A stretch of 64,000 bases of DNA from Pseudonocardia ammonioxydans (GTDB taxonomy: Bacteria; Actinomycetota; Actinomycetes; Mycobacteriales; Pseudonocardiaceae): NCBI RefSeq assembly GCF_900115005.1, contig NZ_FOUY01000018.1:62001-126000 (forward strand). The letters are read 5' to 3'. Of this stretch, positions 25,229-35,475 are shown one piece after another. A program made the translations under genes and the position numbers. Position 1 is the stretch's first letter. The number at the start of each line of letters is the position of its first letter. Under the pieces are notes generated by a model. It was not told where the DNA came from and ran no database searches. It worked only from the letters and a program-made list of their open reading frames with translations.

Positions 25229-26172
25229 CCGAGGGGGAGCCCGCAGGCACGACGCCCGACCTGGCGCGGCTGGAGGCCTCCCTGCGGACCCTGGAACTGA
25301 CCGTGCGCCGCAAGCTCGACGGGCTGCTGCAGGGCAACCACGTCGGCCTGCTGCCGGGGCCCGGCAGCGAGCCCGGGGAGTCGCGGGCCTACCAGCCCGG
25401 TGACGACGTGCGCCGGATGGACTGGTCGGTCACCGCCCGCACCACCACCCCGCACGTGCGGGAGACGGTCGCCGACCGCGAGCTGGAGACCTGGGTGGTC
25501 GTCGACCTGTCCCGCAGCCTGGAGTTCGGCACCGCCGACACCGACAAGCGCCACCTGGCGCTGGCCGGGCTCACCGCCGTCGCCCAGCTGACCGCGGGCG
25601 GCGGGAACCGGATCGGTGCCGTCGTCGCGAACGGCGAGCGGATGCTGCGGCTGCCGGCCCGCGGGGGCCTGGCGCACACCCGCGGACTGATCCGCCGGGT
25701 CGCGACGGCCCCCGTGGCCCCCGAGGGCACCCGCGGGGACCTCGTGGGCGCGCTGGACGAGCTGCGCCGCCCGCCGCGCCGGCGCGGGCTGGTCGCGGTG
25801 ATCTCCGACTTCCTCGGCGAGCCGGTGTGGGAGCGGTCGCTGCGCGCGCTGTCCGGACGGCACGACCTGCTGGCGATCGAGGTCGTCGACCCCCGCGAGC
25901 TGGAGCTGCCCGACGTCGGCTCGGTGGTCCTGGCCGACCCGGAGACCGGGCGCCAGCGCGAGGTGGAGACGACGCCGTTGCTGCGCCGCGAGTTCGCCGC
26001 CGCCGCGTCCGCGCACCGCGACCGCGTCGCCGACGCGCTGCGCCGGTGCGGCGCGGCGCACCTGACGCTGCGCACCGACCGGGACTGGGTGGCCGACATC
26101 GTCCGGTTCGCCGTCGCCCGCAAGCACGCCTGGTCCGGCGGCGGGCCGCACCGCGCGGGGAGGCCCGCATGA
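25225..26172 (+). CDS. DUF58-domain protein
   Basis: A 315-aa protein with the DUF58 motif [23 protein letters not shown] at about residues 58-80 and a following VWA-like half ([22 protein letters not shown]). It overlaps moxR by GTGA and the VWA gene by ATGA. It is the usual middle member of MoxR systems, thought to present substrates to or be remodelled by the ATPase at the membrane. No membrane segment of its own. Confidence 0.88.
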   Translation: MTEGEPAGTTPDLARLEASLRTLELTVRRKLDGLLQGNHVGLLPGPGSEPGESRAYQPGDDVRRMDWSVTARTTTPHVRETVADRELETWVVVDLSRSLEFGTADTDKRHLALAGLTAVAQLTAGGGNRIGAVVANGERMLRLPARGGLAHTRGLIRRVATAPVAPEGTRGDLVGALDELRRPPRRRGLVAVISDFLGEPVWERSLRALSGRHDLLAIEVVDPRELELPDVGSVVLADPETGRQREVETTPLLRREFAAAASAHRDRVADALRRCGAAHLTLRTDRDWVADIVRFAVARKHAWSGGGPHRAGRPA

Positions 26173-27158
26173 CGTTCGCGAACCCGTGGTGGCTGCTCGC
26201 GCTGGTGATCGTCGCCGCGATGGTCGCCGGGTACGTGTGGCTGCTGCGCCGGCGGCGCCGCGACGTCGTCCGGTTCACCAACCTCGAGCTGCTCGAGACC
26301 GTGGTGCCCAAGCGCCCCGGGCGGTGGCGCCACCTCCCGGCGATCGCGATGATCGCCGCGCTGGCGGTGCTGACGGTGGCGCTGGCCGGGCCGCAGGCGA
26401 TGGCGAAGGTTCCCCGGAACCGGGCCACGGTGATGCTGGTGATCGACGTGTCGCTGTCGATGAAGGCGACCGACGTCGCCCCCAGCCGGCTGGCCGCCGC
26501 GCAGGCCGCGGCCAAGCAGTTCGCCGACCAGCTGACCCCGGGCGTCAACCTGGGGCTGGTGTCGTTCGCCGGGACCGCGGCGGTGCTGGTGTCGCCGACG
26601 ACCGACCGGGCCGGGGTGAAGAACGGCGTGGACAACCTGGCGCTCGCCGAGTCGACCGCGACCGGTGAGGCGATCTTCACCGCGATGCAGTCGATCGACA
26701 CGTTCTCCCGGTCGCTGCAGGGCGGCCCGGACCAGGAGGGGGTGCCGCCGCCCGCCCGGATCGTGCTGCTCTCCGACGGCACCCAGACCGTGCCCGGGCC
26801 GGACGGGGAGAACGAGCCGCGCGGGTCGTTCACCGCCGCCTCGGAGGCGGCATCGCGGGGGATCCCGGTCTCGACGATCTCGTTCGGGACCAGCTACGGC
26901 TCCATCGAGCTCGACGGCGGCCGGACCCCGGTCGCGGTGGACGACGCGTCGATGGAACGCATCGCGACGCTGTCCGGCGGGCGGTTCTTCACCGCCGCGT
27001 CGGAGTCCGAGCTGCGCGCGGTCTACTCCGACCTGTCCGAGGAACTGGGCTACGAGGAACGCGAGGTCGACGCCAGCCGGCCGTGGATGATCGGCGGGTT
27101 CGTGCTGCTGATCGGCGGGCTCGGCGCGGGGATCCTGCTCGGCCGCCGCCTCCCGTGA
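26169..27158 (+). CDS. VWA-domain membrane protein (BatA-like)
   Basis: A 329-aa protein: two N-terminal membrane helices ([20 protein letters not shown] and [16 protein letters not shown]), a von Willebrand A domain with MIDAS motif [13 protein letters not shown] at about residue 92, TATGEAIF and LLSDGTQT, then a C-terminal helix ([16 protein letters not shown]). It overlaps DUF58 by 4 bp. Likely the membrane-anchored partner of MoxR; equivalent to Rv1481. Confidence 0.9.
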   Translation: MTFANPWWLLALVIVAAMVAGYVWLLRRRRRDVVRFTNLELLETVVPKRPGRWRHLPAIAMIAALAVLTVALAGPQAMAKVPRNRATVMLVIDVSLSMKATDVAPSRLAAAQAAAKQFADQLTPGVNLGLVSFAGTAAVLVSPTTDRAGVKNGVDNLALAESTATGEAIFTAMQSIDTFSRSLQGGPDQEGVPPPARIVLLSDGTQTVPGPDGENEPRGSFTAASEAASRGIPVSTISFGTSYGSIELDGGRTPVAVDDASMERIATLSGGRFFTAASESELRAVYSDLSEELGYEEREVDASRPWMIGGFVLLIGGLGAGILLGRRLP

Positions 27159-27183
27159 GCGGTCGTGCGTTAGGTTCTCCCGC

Positions 27184-27894
27184 GTGGGACGCAGCGTGCT
27201 CGTGACCGGAGGAAACCGCGGCATCGGCCTGGCGATCGCCAAGGAGTTCGTCGCCCAGGGAGATCAGGTGGCGGTGACCTACCGCTCGGGGAAGGACGAC
27301 GTGCCGGACGGTCTGCTGCCGGTGCACTGCGACGTGACCGACGCGGCGTCCGTCGACGCCGCCTTCACCGAGGCCGAGGCCGCGCACGGCCCGGTCGAGG
27401 TGCTGGTGTCCAACGCCGGGCGCAACGACGACGGCCTGCTCATGCGGATGGGGGAGGAGTCGTTCACCTCGGTCGTCGACGCCAACCTCACCGCCGCCTA
27501 CCGGGTCGCCAAGCGGGCCTCGCGCGGGATGCTGAAGGCCAAGGGCGGCCGGATGATCTTCATCTCGTCGGTGGTCGGGCTGTCCGGCTCGGCGGGGCAG
27601 GTCAACTACGCGGCGTCCAAGTCGGGCCTGGTCGGACTGGCCCGCTCGGTGGCCCGTGAGCTCGGCAGCCGCGGCATCACCGCCAACGTCGTCGCGCCCG
27701 GGTTCGTCGACACCGACATGACGCGCGCGCTGCCCGAGAAGCGCCGCGACGAGATCCTCGGGACGATCCCGCTGGCCCGCTACGCCGCCCCGGACGAGGT
27801 CGCGTCCGTCGTCACGTTCCTGGCCTCGCCGGGCGCCGGCTACGTCACCGGGGCGGTCGTCCCGGTCGACGGCGGCCTCGGCATGGGCCACTAG
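27184..27894 (+). CDS. fabG: 3-oxoacyl-ACP reductase FabG (MabA-type)
   Basis: A 236-aa SDR reductase of fatty-acid elongation: TGGNRGIG cofactor loop, SNAG, SSVVG with catalytic Ser, and YAASKSGLVGL. Placement directly before an InhA-type enoyl reductase reproduces mycobacterial fabG1-inhA. No Shine-Dalgarno precedes the GTG, and TAGGTT sits 7 bp upstream, so a leaderless transcript is possible. Cytosolic; uses NADPH. Confidence 0.93.
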   Translation: MGRSVLVTGGNRGIGLAIAKEFVAQGDQVAVTYRSGKDDVPDGLLPVHCDVTDAASVDAAFTEAEAAHGPVEVLVSNAGRNDDGLLMRMGEESFTSVVDANLTAAYRVAKRASRGMLKAKGGRMIFISSVVGLSGSAGQVNYAASKSGLVGLARSVARELGSRGITANVVAPGFVDTDMTRALPEKRRDEILGTIPLARYAAPDEVASVVTFLASPGAGYVTGAVVPVDGGLGMGH

Positions 27895-27929
27895 AAGCGG
27901 CTCCGGCGAACCATCTGCGAAAGGACACC

Positions 27930-28706
27930 ATGGGACTGCTCGACGGCAAGCGGCTGCTGATCACCGGTGTGATCACCGACGCCTCGCTCGCCTTCCACGC
28001 TGCGAAGATCGCCCAGGAACAGGGCGCCGAGGTGGTGCTCACCGGGTACGGGCGGATGCGCCTGGTCGAGCGGATCGCGCAGCGGCTGCCGAAGCCCGCG
28101 CCCGTCGTCGAGCTGGACGTGTCCGACCAGGACCAGCTCGACTCGCTGGTCGAGCGGATCACCCCGCACCTCGGCGACGAGCCGCGGCTCGACGGGGTCC
28201 TGCACTCGATCGGGTTCGCCCCGGCGGGCGCCCTCGGCGAGGGCGCGTTCCTGAGCGCGGAGTGGGAGGACGTCGCCACCACGATCCAGGTCAGCGCGTT
28301 CTCGCTGAAGTCGCTGGCGATGGCGTGCAAGCCGCTGATGGGGCCGGGGGCCTCGGTCGTCGGGATGGACTTCGACAACCGGCAGGCGTGGCCGGCCTAC
28401 GACTGGATGGGCGTCGCGAAGTCGGCACTGGAGTCGGTCACCCGCTACCTCGCCCGTGACCTGGGCCGCGACGGCATCCGGGTCAACCTGGTCGCGGCCG
28501 GGCCGGTGAAGACGATGGCCGCGAAGTCGATCCCGGGCTTCGGGGCGTTCGAGGACGTGTGGGACCAGCGCGCCCCGCTCGGCTGGGACATGGGTGACCC
28601 GGTCCCGGTGGCGAAGACCGTCTGCGCGGTGCTCTCGGACTGGCTGCCCGTCACCACCGGGTCGATGGTGATGGCCGACGGCGGGGTGCACGCGGTCGGG
28701 GTGTGA
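27930..28706 (+). CDS. inhA: enoyl-ACP reductase (InhA-type FabI)
   Basis: A 258-aa NADH-dependent enoyl reductase. GVITDASLAFHAAKIAQEQGA is the InhA-type cofactor region, and YDWMGVAKSALE carries the catalytic Tyr and Lys with the spacing of InhA Tyr158/Lys165. RINLVAAGPVKT-like loop (VNLVAAGPVKTMA) follows. Start ATG after AAAGGA. Located 35 bp after fabG, and forms with it the FAS-II reduction pair. Confidence 0.93.
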   Translation: MGLLDGKRLLITGVITDASLAFHAAKIAQEQGAEVVLTGYGRMRLVERIAQRLPKPAPVVELDVSDQDQLDSLVERITPHLGDEPRLDGVLHSIGFAPAGALGEGAFLSAEWEDVATTIQVSAFSLKSLAMACKPLMGPGASVVGMDFDNRQAWPAYDWMGVAKSALESVTRYLARDLGRDGIRVNLVAAGPVKTMAAKSIPGFGAFEDVWDQRAPLGWDMGDPVPVAKTVCAVLSDWLPVTTGSMVMADGGVHAVGV

Positions 28707-28763
28707 CCGGGGTGGCCGGGGCCCGCCCGGCGCGGCTGCGGGAGGGCGTCGATAATCGGAGGC

Positions 28764-29825
28764 GTGGTTGATGTTCCAGCGCCCGAGCGGTTCGACGCCA
28801 TCCTGCTGCTGAGCTTCGGTGGGCCCGAGGCCCCCGACGAGGTCCGCCCCTTCCTGGAGAACGTGACCCGGGGCCGCGGTGTGCCGCCGGAACGCCTCGA
28901 CGCCGTCGAGGAGCACTACCAGCACTTCGGCGGCGTCTCTCCGATCAACGCCCGCAACCGCGAGCTGGTCGACGCCATCGCCGCCCGCACCGAGCTGCCG
29001 GTCTACTTCGGCAACCGCAACTGGCACCCGTTCGCCGAGGACACCGTCCGGGAGATGACCGAGGCCGGGATCGGCCGGGCGCTGGTGTTCGCCACCAGCG
29101 CCTACGGCGGCTACTCGGCCTGCCGCCAGTACCACGAGGACATCGTCCGGGCCCGGGACGCGGTCGGGGACACCGCGCCCGAGCTGGTGAAGCTGCGGCA
29201 CTTCCACGACCACCCGGACTTCGTGCGCGCCAACGCCGACGCGGTGCGCGCCGCACTGGCCGGCCTCCCCGAGGAGCAGCGCGAGCACGCCCGGCTGGTG
29301 TTCACGGCGCACTCGATCCCGAACGCCGCCGACGCCGCGGCCGGCACCCCGGACGAGGGCGGGCACCGGTACTCGCGCCAGATCGCCGAGGCCTCCGCGC
29401 TGGTCGCCGCGGAGCTGGGGGTCGACGACTTCGACGTCGTCTGGCAGTCCCGCTCGGGCCCGCCGCAGGTGCCGTGGCTGGAGCCGGACGTCGTCGACCA
29501 CATCGACGACCTGGCCGCCAAGGGCGTCCCGGCGGTCGTCATCGCGCCGGTCGGGTTCGTCTCCGACCACGTCGAGGTCATCTGGGACCTCGACAACGAG
29601 GCGGCCGAGCGCGCGGCCGAGCACGGCATGGGCTTTGCCCGGGCGGCGACCGCCGGGCCGGATCCGCGCTTCGCCGACATGGTGATCGAGCTGGTGCGCG
29701 AGCACACCGACGCCGCGCCGGTCCGCCGGCTCGGCAGCGTCCCCGCGGGCGGCTGCACCCGTAACGGCGCGCCCTGCGCGGTGGACTGCTGCCTGCCGCA
29801 GCGGCGGCCGTCGCAGCCGAACTGA
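28764..29825 (+). CDS. hemH: ferrochelatase
   Basis: A 353-aa enzyme inserting iron into (copro)porphyrin. [13 protein letters not shown] opens the protein. FTAHSIP holds the catalytic His, and [16 protein letters not shown] the metal-channel segment. Actinobacterial enzymes of this type usually work on coproporphyrin III. The C-terminus has a Cys cluster ([13 protein letters not shown]) that, with the internal Cys of GGYSACRQY, resembles the [2Fe-2S] ligands of mycobacterial ferrochelatase. GTG start preceded by GGAGG. Confidence 0.93.
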   Translation: MVDVPAPERFDAILLLSFGGPEAPDEVRPFLENVTRGRGVPPERLDAVEEHYQHFGGVSPINARNRELVDAIAARTELPVYFGNRNWHPFAEDTVREMTEAGIGRALVFATSAYGGYSACRQYHEDIVRARDAVGDTAPELVKLRHFHDHPDFVRANADAVRAALAGLPEEQREHARLVFTAHSIPNAADAAAGTPDEGGHRYSRQIAEASALVAAELGVDDFDVVWQSRSGPPQVPWLEPDVVDHIDDLAAKGVPAVVIAPVGFVSDHVEVIWDLDNEAAERAAEHGMGFARAATAGPDPRFADMVIELVREHTDAAPVRRLGSVPAGGCTRNGAPCAVDCCLPQRRPSQPN

Positions 29826-29862
29826 CCGGGCCGCGGCACGCAGGGGGCGCACTGCGGCCCGG
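29826..29862. terminator. hairpin between convergent hemH and methyltransferase
   Basis: CCGGGCCGC (29826-29834) pairs exactly with GCGGCCCGG (29854-29862) across a 19-base loop, directly after the hemH stop. No T-run follows. Confidence 0.45.
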
Positions 29863-29892
29863 CCACGGCGGCGTGCCGGTCCGGGTGCGCGG

Positions 29893-30531
29893 TCAGCTCC
29901 GCCGGATCCGGGCCAGGTGTGCGGGGACCTCGACCCGGGTCCCGGCCGGTTCGCCGTAGGCATCGGCGAGCTCGGTGGTGACCACACCGCGGTAGCTCGC
30001 GGCGGTGATCTCCTCGACTGTCCACCCGGGACCGGCGAACGCGGCCTCGATCGCGGCGGCGTCGATCACCGGGCCGAACTCGGCGGCCGCGCCGGTCCGC
30101 GCGAGCGCGAGGACGTGCACGGCACCGCCGGGCCGCACGATGCCGGCCAGGGCGCGGGCGTAGCGGGCCTGGTCGGCGGCGTCGAACACGTGGAACAGGG
30201 CACTGTCGAGGACGGTGTCGACCGGGTCGAGGCCCGCCGGGTCCAGGGCGTCGGCGACGGTGAAACGGGCCGCCACCCCGGCCGCGGCCGCCCGCTCCCG
30301 GGCCCGCTCGACGGCGGCACCGGAGCCGTCGGCGCCGAGCACGTCGTACCCGAGGCGGGCCAGGTGGATCGTGTGCTCACCGGTGCCGCACCCGAGGTCG
30401 AGCACGGTGCCGCGGAACGCCCCGTCCCGGGCGAGCGCGACGACCGCCGGCTGCGGTCCGCCGATCACCCAGGGCGGGTCGCCGTCGCGGTAGGCCTGGT
30501 CGAAGCGGGCGACGGGCGGGGTGACGTCCAT
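29893..30531 (-). CDS. class I SAM-dependent methyltransferase
   Basis: A 212-aa methyltransferase. Motif I is VLDLGCGTGEHTIHLARLG at about residues 43-61, and motif II contains GADGS. N-terminal DQAYRDGDPPWVIGGPQPAVV is typical of the small thiopurine/TehB-like group acting on small molecules. ATG at 30531 with GGAGAA upstream. Stands alone on the minus strand between hemH and a recombinase. Substrate not predictable. Confidence 0.87.
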   Translation of the reverse strand: MDVTPPVARFDQAYRDGDPPWVIGGPQPAVVALARDGAFRGTVLDLGCGTGEHTIHLARLGYDVLGADGSGAAVERARERAAAAGVAARFTVADALDPAGLDPVDTVLDSALFHVFDAADQARYARALAGIVRPGGAVHVLALARTGAAAEFGPVIDAAAIEAAFAGPGWTVEEITAASYRGVVTTELADAYGEPAGTRVEVPAHLARIRRS

Positions 30532-30616
30532 GGGTTCTCCTTCGCGGATGACGGGCACCACCCACCCTGCGACCTGAAGTGCGGTCGAGGTCAAGCCCCG
30601 GTGTGCGGCGAGCGGG

Positions 30617-31828
30617 TCACTTCGTGAGCAGGTCCGTGACGAGGTCGGCGGCGCTGCCGGCGCGGCTGCGCAGCGACCGGTCGTAGTGCCGGGTGGTCGC
30701 GATGCTGGCGTGCCCGACGTCGGCCTGGACGTGCTGGATGGGTGCCCCGGCCTCGAGCGCGAGGGTGACGTAGGCGTGCCGCAGGGCGTGCGGGTGCACG
30801 CGCTCGGCGACCTCGGCCAGCTCCGGGCCGGCGTTGCGGGCGATCCGGCGCAGCAGCAGGTGCAGGTCGTGGCGCGAGCACCGGCCACCGTCGCGGGTGG
30901 CGAGCATGGGGGAGCGGGGGGCGCCGGTGCCGCGGGCCGGGAGCGGGTCGCCGTACTCGCGGTCGCGCAGCAGCAGGTAGCCGGTCAGGGCGTCGACGGT
31001 CGCCTCCCCCGGGAAGACCTCGCGCACCGCGCCGCCCTTCCCGTGCACACGCAGCACCCGTTCCCCGCCGGTGACGACGAGGTCCGCGCGGTCCAGCCCG
31101 GTGATCTCCGAGATCCGCAGGCCCAGGCTGAGCAGCGCGACGTAGGCGACGGCCCGGCAGGCGTAGAGCTCGCGGTGCCGGGTGCGGTTGGGCAGCTCCG
31201 CCGCCGAGGTCCACAGTGCACGCACCTGCTCGGCGGTCAGCCGGATCGTGGGCGACGGGTCCCGGGAGGTCCCGGTGAGGCCCAGCCGCCCCCGGTGCAG
31301 CGCGGCCGGGTTGGCGTCGACGACGCCCTCCTCGGCCAGGAACCCGTAGAACGCCGACACCGTGGACAGCATCCGGGCCCGGGTCCGCTTGCCGGCGCCG
31401 GCAGCGTCGAGGGCGTGCAGCCAGGCCGTGACGTGCGCGGCGGTCGCCGCCCGCGGGTCCAGCGCCCGCCCGGCGCACCAGCGGAAGTAGGCCAGCCGGT
31501 GCAGCCGGCCCCGCCGGGCCGGGGGAGGAGCGCTGCGGCCCGCCCCCTCGCTCGCGCCCGGACCGGTGGGGGCGGTCCCGGTGACCGCGTCCGCCCACGC
31601 CGGGGGCAGGCCGAGCGCGTAGGCATAGGTCCGCCGGGTCTGCGCGGCGCCGTAGCCGGCCAGCCAGCGGGCGACCAGGGTGCGGAGGGCGTCGGGGTCC
31701 TCGACGCCGGGCCAGTCGGTATCGATCCCGGCGGACGCCCCGGCCGGGGGCCCCGGCAGCGGCGCATCGGCACGGCGGGGCAGCGCCTCGAGCAGGGTGC
31801 GCGCGGTGGGGAGGTGAGGGTCGGCCAT
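30617..31828 (-). CDS. tyrosine recombinase/integrase family protein
   Basis: A 403-aa site-specific recombinase. The SAM-like core-binding domain is at about 75-190 (RLAYFRWCAGRALDP, TVSAFYGFLAEEGVV). The catalytic domain carries Arg in LGLRISEITGL, Lys in HGKGGAVREVFP, HALRHAYVT (His-x-x-Arg), GHASIATTRHY (second His and nucleophile Tyr). All catalytic residues are present, so it may be active. No phage or IS gene, tRNA gene or excisionase flanks it. Could be a domesticated integrase or a remnant of an element that has otherwise been lost. Confidence 0.88.
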   Translation of the reverse strand: MADPHLPTARTLLEALPRRADAPLPGPPAGASAGIDTDWPGVEDPDALRTLVARWLAGYGAAQTRRTYAYALGLPPAWADAVTGTAPTGPGASEGAGRSAPPPARRGRLHRLAYFRWCAGRALDPRAATAAHVTAWLHALDAAGAGKRTRARMLSTVSAFYGFLAEEGVVDANPAALHRGRLGLTGTSRDPSPTIRLTAEQVRALWTSAAELPNRTRHRELYACRAVAYVALLSLGLRISEITGLDRADLVVTGGERVLRVHGKGGAVREVFPGEATVDALTGYLLLRDREYGDPLPARGTGAPRSPMLATRDGGRCSRHDLHLLLRRIARNAGPELAEVAERVHPHALRHAYVTLALEAGAPIQHVQADVGHASIATTRHYDRSLRSRAGSAADLVTDLLTK

Positions 31829-31928
31829 CACCGACGATCGTGCCGTCAGCACGGGGCCGGGTCCGGGACCGACACGGCCCCGCCACGGCGGTTCACGGCC
31901 CCGATCGGAGGCCGGGACCGCTGCACGG

Positions 31929-31953
31929 GTGATTTCCGCCCGCCACCGGGTAG
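31929..31953 (+). promoter_or_regulatory. possible sigma-B-type promoter of the catalase gene
   Basis: GTGATT (31929-31934) and GGGTAG (31948-31953) separated by 13 bases resemble actinobacterial stress-sigma promoters (GTTT...GGGTAT). It ends 44 bp before the catalase ATG. Motif similarity only; the rest of 31829-31997 shows no gene. Confidence 0.3.
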
Positions 31954-31997
31954 CAGCCGACGGCCCACCCGAAGCGCGACACCGGAAGGACCTCCCG

Positions 31998-34139
31998 ATG
32001 GCCACGTCGTTCCAGTCGATCCCCGAGCCGGACCCGCAGAGCGGGGCCGAGGACAAGCAGCGCCGGCTCGACGCTGCCCGGCACGACCCGCAGGGCACCA
32101 ACCTCACCACCAACCAGGGCGTGCGGGTCGACCACACCGACGACTCGCTGACCGTGGGGGAGCGGGGTCCGACGCTGCTCGAGGACTTCCACGCGCGCGA
32201 GAAGATCATGCACTTCGACCACGAGCGGATCCCGGAGCGTGTGGTGCACGCGCGCGGGTCGGGTGCCTACGGCTACTTCCAGCCCTACGACGACTCGCTG
32301 GCCGAGTTCACCGTCGCCCGGTTCCTGGCCGACCCGTCGGTGCAGACTCCGGTGTTCGTGCGGTTCTCGACCGTGGCGGGGTTCAAGGGTTCCGCCGACA
32401 CGGTGCGCGACGTGCGCGGGTTCGCGACGAAGTTCTACACCACCCAGGGCAACTACGACCTGGTCGGGAACAACTTCCCGGTGTTCTTCATCCACGACGG
32501 GATCAAGTTCCCGGACTTCGTGCACGCGGTGAAGCCGGAGCCCGAGTCGGCGATCCCGCAGGCCCAGTCGGCGCACGACACGCTGTGGGACTTCGTCTCG
32601 CTCCAGCCCGAGGCCCAGCACGCGATCATGTGGCTGATGTCGGACCGGGCGATCCCGCGCAGCTACCGGATGATGCAGGGCTTCGGCGTGCACACGTTCC
32701 GGCTGGTCGGCGCGGACGGGCGCGGCACGTTCGTGAAGTTCCACTGGACGCCGGTGCTGGGCACCCACTCACTGCAGTGGGACGAGGCGCAGAAGATCCA
32801 GGGCAAGGACCCGGACTTCAACCGCCGCGACCTCTGGGAGGCGATCGAGAAGGGCGCGTTCCCGGAGTACGAGCTGGGCGTGCAGCTGGTGCCCGAGGCC
32901 GACGAGCACCGGTTCGACTTCGACCTGCTGGACGCCACCAAGATCATCCCGGAGGAGGAGGTGCCGGTGCAGCCCGTCGGGAAGATGGTGCTCAACCGCA
33001 ACCCGGACAACTTCTTCGCCGAGACCGAGCAGGTCGCGTTCCACACCGCGAACGTGGTGCCCGGGATCGACTTCACCAACGACCCGCTGCTGCAGGCCCG
33101 CAACTTCTCCTACCTCGACACCCAGCTCAACCGGTTCGGCTCGGCGAACTTCCACCACCTGCCGGTCAACCGGGCCGTCACCGAGGTCAGCAACAACCAG
33201 CGCGACGGGTTCATGCAGATGCAGATCCACCAGGGACGCGCGCCCTATCACAAGAACACCCTGCAGGGCGGCTGCCCGGCCATCGCCGACAGCGAGGTGT
33301 TCCGGCACTACCAGGAGCGGGTGGACGGCGAGAAGATCCGCAAGCGCAGCCCCAGCTTCCAGGAGTACCACAGCCAGGCCACGCTGTTCTGGAACAGCAT
33401 GGCCGGCTGGGAACGCGAGCACATCGTCGCGGCCTACCGCTTCGAGCTGAACAAGTGCGATCACATGCACGTGCGCGAGCAGCAGGTCGAGCAGCTCAAC
33501 CACATCGACCACGACCTCGCGGTCGCGGTGGCCGAGGGCGTCGGCGTCACACCGCCCTCCGGCACACCGACGCCGAACCACGGCCGGACCTCACCGGCGC
33601 TGAGCCAGGTCAACACGCTGTACGGGTCGGTGGCCTCGCGCAAGATCGCGATCCTGGTGGCCGACGGCGTGGACCCGGTCGCGGCCGAGCTGGCCGAGGC
33701 GCTGGGGGCGCGGGGCGCGCTGCCCGAGCTGCTCGCGCCCACCGCCGGGTCCGTGCGCGGCTCGCACGACGCGGACGTCCCGGTCGACCGGGCGATCAAC
33801 TCGATGGCCTCGGTGGTCTACGACGCGGTGATCGTGCCCGGCGGCACGGGGTCCGTCGCGACGCTGGGCCAGGACGGCTACGCGGTCCACTTCGTCGCCG
33901 AGGCGATCAAGCACGCCAAGGCGGTCGGCGCCCTCGGAGCCGGGACCGGGCTGGTGGCCCGGGCGGCGGCCGGGTCGGCCCGGGTCGAGGTCGACGGCGA
34001 CCGGGTCGTCGAGGACCTGGGGGTCGTCTCGGCGCCGGGCGCGACGGGCTCGGTGCCCGAGGAGTTCGTCGAGTCCTTCTGCACGGCGCTCGGCAGGCAC
34101 CGGGCGTGGGAGCGCCGCACCGACGCCGTGCCCGCCTGA
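31998..34139 (+). CDS. katE: large-subunit monofunctional catalase (HPII/KatE type)
   Basis: A 713-aa haem catalase decomposing hydrogen peroxide. The catalytic His is in [15 protein letters not shown], the catalytic Asn in NNFPVFF, and the proximal haem Tyr in [13 protein letters not shown]. Residues about 550-713 form the extra C-terminal DJ-1/class I amidotransferase-like domain of clade II catalases ([17 protein letters not shown]), lacking an obvious nucleophile Cys. ATG at 31998 has GGAAGGA upstream. Monocistronic; a stress-type promoter may lie upstream. Confidence 0.94.
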   Translation: MATSFQSIPEPDPQSGAEDKQRRLDAARHDPQGTNLTTNQGVRVDHTDDSLTVGERGPTLLEDFHAREKIMHFDHERIPERVVHARGSGAYGYFQPYDDSLAEFTVARFLADPSVQTPVFVRFSTVAGFKGSADTVRDVRGFATKFYTTQGNYDLVGNNFPVFFIHDGIKFPDFVHAVKPEPESAIPQAQSAHDTLWDFVSLQPEAQHAIMWLMSDRAIPRSYRMMQGFGVHTFRLVGADGRGTFVKFHWTPVLGTHSLQWDEAQKIQGKDPDFNRRDLWEAIEKGAFPEYELGVQLVPEADEHRFDFDLLDATKIIPEEEVPVQPVGKMVLNRNPDNFFAETEQVAFHTANVVPGIDFTNDPLLQARNFSYLDTQLNRFGSANFHHLPVNRAVTEVSNNQRDGFMQMQIHQGRAPYHKNTLQGGCPAIADSEVFRHYQERVDGEKIRKRSPSFQEYHSQATLFWNSMAGWEREHIVAAYRFELNKCDHMHVREQQVEQLNHIDHDLAVAVAEGVGVTPPSGTPTPNHGRTSPALSQVNTLYGSVASRKIAILVADGVDPVAAELAEALGARGALPELLAPTAGSVRGSHDADVPVDRAINSMASVVYDAVIVPGGTGSVATLGQDGYAVHFVAEAIKHAKAVGALGAGTGLVARAAAGSARVEVDGDRVVEDLGVVSAPGATGSVPEEFVESFCTALGRHRAWERRTDAVPA

Positions 34140-34289
34140 TCACCCGGCCGGCGCGGGCGGGGGCGGCCCGCTCCGCGCCGGCCGGGACCTCCGCGGGTGC
34201 GGCTCGCCGTGATCGCGGACCGGGCGGGGCGGTGGGTAGGGTCCGGCACGGTCGCAGGAATCGCCTGCAGCCGGGTTGCGGAGGTGCGG

Positions 34290-35201
34290 ATGGCCGGGCT
34301 GAGCCGTCACGATCACGGCGCCGTCGGCGTCCTGATGCCGGAGAACGGGGGGCGCTACCCCTACGGCAACTCGTTGCTGATCCGCGGGAGCGGCGAGACC
34401 GTGCTGGTCGACCCGTCGCTCGCGGTCGGGGAACAGGGCCCGGCCGGGATCGAGGGCGGCGAGCGGGTCGACGCGATCGTCGTCAGCCACGGCCACGAGG
34501 ACCACCTGGCGGGCGTGCACCGCTACCCGGACGTGCCCGTGTACGCGCACGACGCGGACCTGGCGGCGGTGCGGTCGGTCGACACCCTGGTCGAGGGCTA
34601 CGGCCTGCCCGCGGACCGGACCGGGGAGTTCCGGGCCGAGCTGGTGCGCGACTTCGGGCTGGTGGACCGCCCGGACGCCACCGGCCTGGCCGACGGCACC
34701 CGGCTGGACCTGGGGGACCGGACGGTGACCGTGGTGCACCTGCCCGGGCACACGGCAGGCCACTGCGGGCTGCTGATCGAGCCCGACGACTTCTTCTTCG
34801 TCGGTGACATCGACCTGAGCCGGTTCGGCCCGTACTACGGCGACACGGGCAGCGACCTCGAGGCGTTCGAGGCCTCCATCGAACGCTGCCTGCAGGTGCA
34901 GGCCCGCTGGTACGGCACGTTCCACCACAAGGGTGTGGTGACCGGCGCGCAGCAGTTCGCCGAGCAGCTGCGGGCCTACCGCGACGTGATCGGCACCCGC
35001 GAGCAGCGGCTGCTGGAGTTCCTCGGTGAGCCGCGCACCCTCGACGAGGTGGTGGCCCACCGGATCGTCTACCGCCCGCACGTGGACCTGCCGTGGGCGG
35101 ACACCGTCGAGCGACGGACCTCCGAGCAGCACCTGGCCCGGCTGGTCGCCGACGGGACCTGCGAGATCGTCGAGCCGGGGCGGTTCCGCCGGGCGCGCTG
35201 A
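34290..35201 (+). CDS. MBL-fold metallohydrolase
   Basis: A 303-aa metallo-beta-lactamase-fold hydrolase. SHGHEDHLAGVH is the HxHxDH zinc motif at about residues 69-80, HLPGHTAGHCG gives the third His, and FFFVGDIDLS the bridging Asp. The last 90 residues are a helical winged domain seen in lactonase/glyoxalase II-like members (LEFLGEPRTLDEVVAHRI). ATG at 34290 is chosen because GGAGG lies 5 bases upstream. Substrate unknown; thioester or lactone hydrolysis is likely. Confidence 0.85.
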   Translation: MAGLSRHDHGAVGVLMPENGGRYPYGNSLLIRGSGETVLVDPSLAVGEQGPAGIEGGERVDAIVVSHGHEDHLAGVHRYPDVPVYAHDADLAAVRSVDTLVEGYGLPADRTGEFRAELVRDFGLVDRPDATGLADGTRLDLGDRTVTVVHLPGHTAGHCGLLIEPDDFFFVGDIDLSRFGPYYGDTGSDLEAFEASIERCLQVQARWYGTFHHKGVVTGAQQFAEQLRAYRDVIGTREQRLLEFLGEPRTLDEVVAHRIVYRPHVDLPWADTVERRTSEQHLARLVADGTCEIVEPGRFRRAR

Positions 35202-35244
35202 AACCCGCATCCGTGGCCCTGCCCGGATGCTCGGTACTCCTGTG

Positions 35245-35295
35245 GTCAACGAATCATTGACGCCAGCAATTCGTCATCGAAACGACGACAACCCC
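35245..35295 (+). repeat. 51-bp dispersed element, copy 2
   Basis: GTCAA-N7-TTGAC inverted repeat, then CGCCAGC and GAAACGACGAC; 42 of 51 bases equal the copy at 23951-24001, same orientation. Followed at 35312-35334 by a perfect GGCGCCGGC/GCCGGCGCC hairpin. The surrounding gap 35202-35475 contains no gene. Confidence 0.8.
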
Positions 35296-35311
35296 AGGTC
35301 ACGACGCCGGA

Positions 35312-35334
35312 GGCGCCGGCGCGATGCCGGCGCC
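35312..35334 (+). terminator. GC hairpin after the 51-bp element
   Basis: GGCGCCGGC-GCGAT-GCCGGCGCC, perfect 9-bp stem with 5-base loop, in the gap between convergent MBL and crotonase genes. Could terminate the MBL transcript or end a small RNA starting in the repeat. No T-run. Confidence 0.45.
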
Positions 35335-35475
35335 CCGGTAGCGGGGTGGGGGAGGCCCGTGCCTCAGCACCGCGAGGGGCGGGCCTGCCGGTGGTCGCCG
35401 GGAGCGCGAGGCCGGCTCACCGGCGTCCGGCACGACGACGCGGCTCACGCCTGCCGGGGCGCGAGCCGAGCGGGG

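Noticed and set aside
30686-34807. 1373-codon plus-strand open frame
   Set aside because: Runs antisense or out of frame to the recombinase, catalase and MBL genes, which have full motif sets.
23951-35295. Genomic island bounded by the 51-bp repeats
   Set aside because: The interval contains the conserved moxR-to-hemH core cluster, so the repeats are unlikely to be attachment sites of a mobile element.
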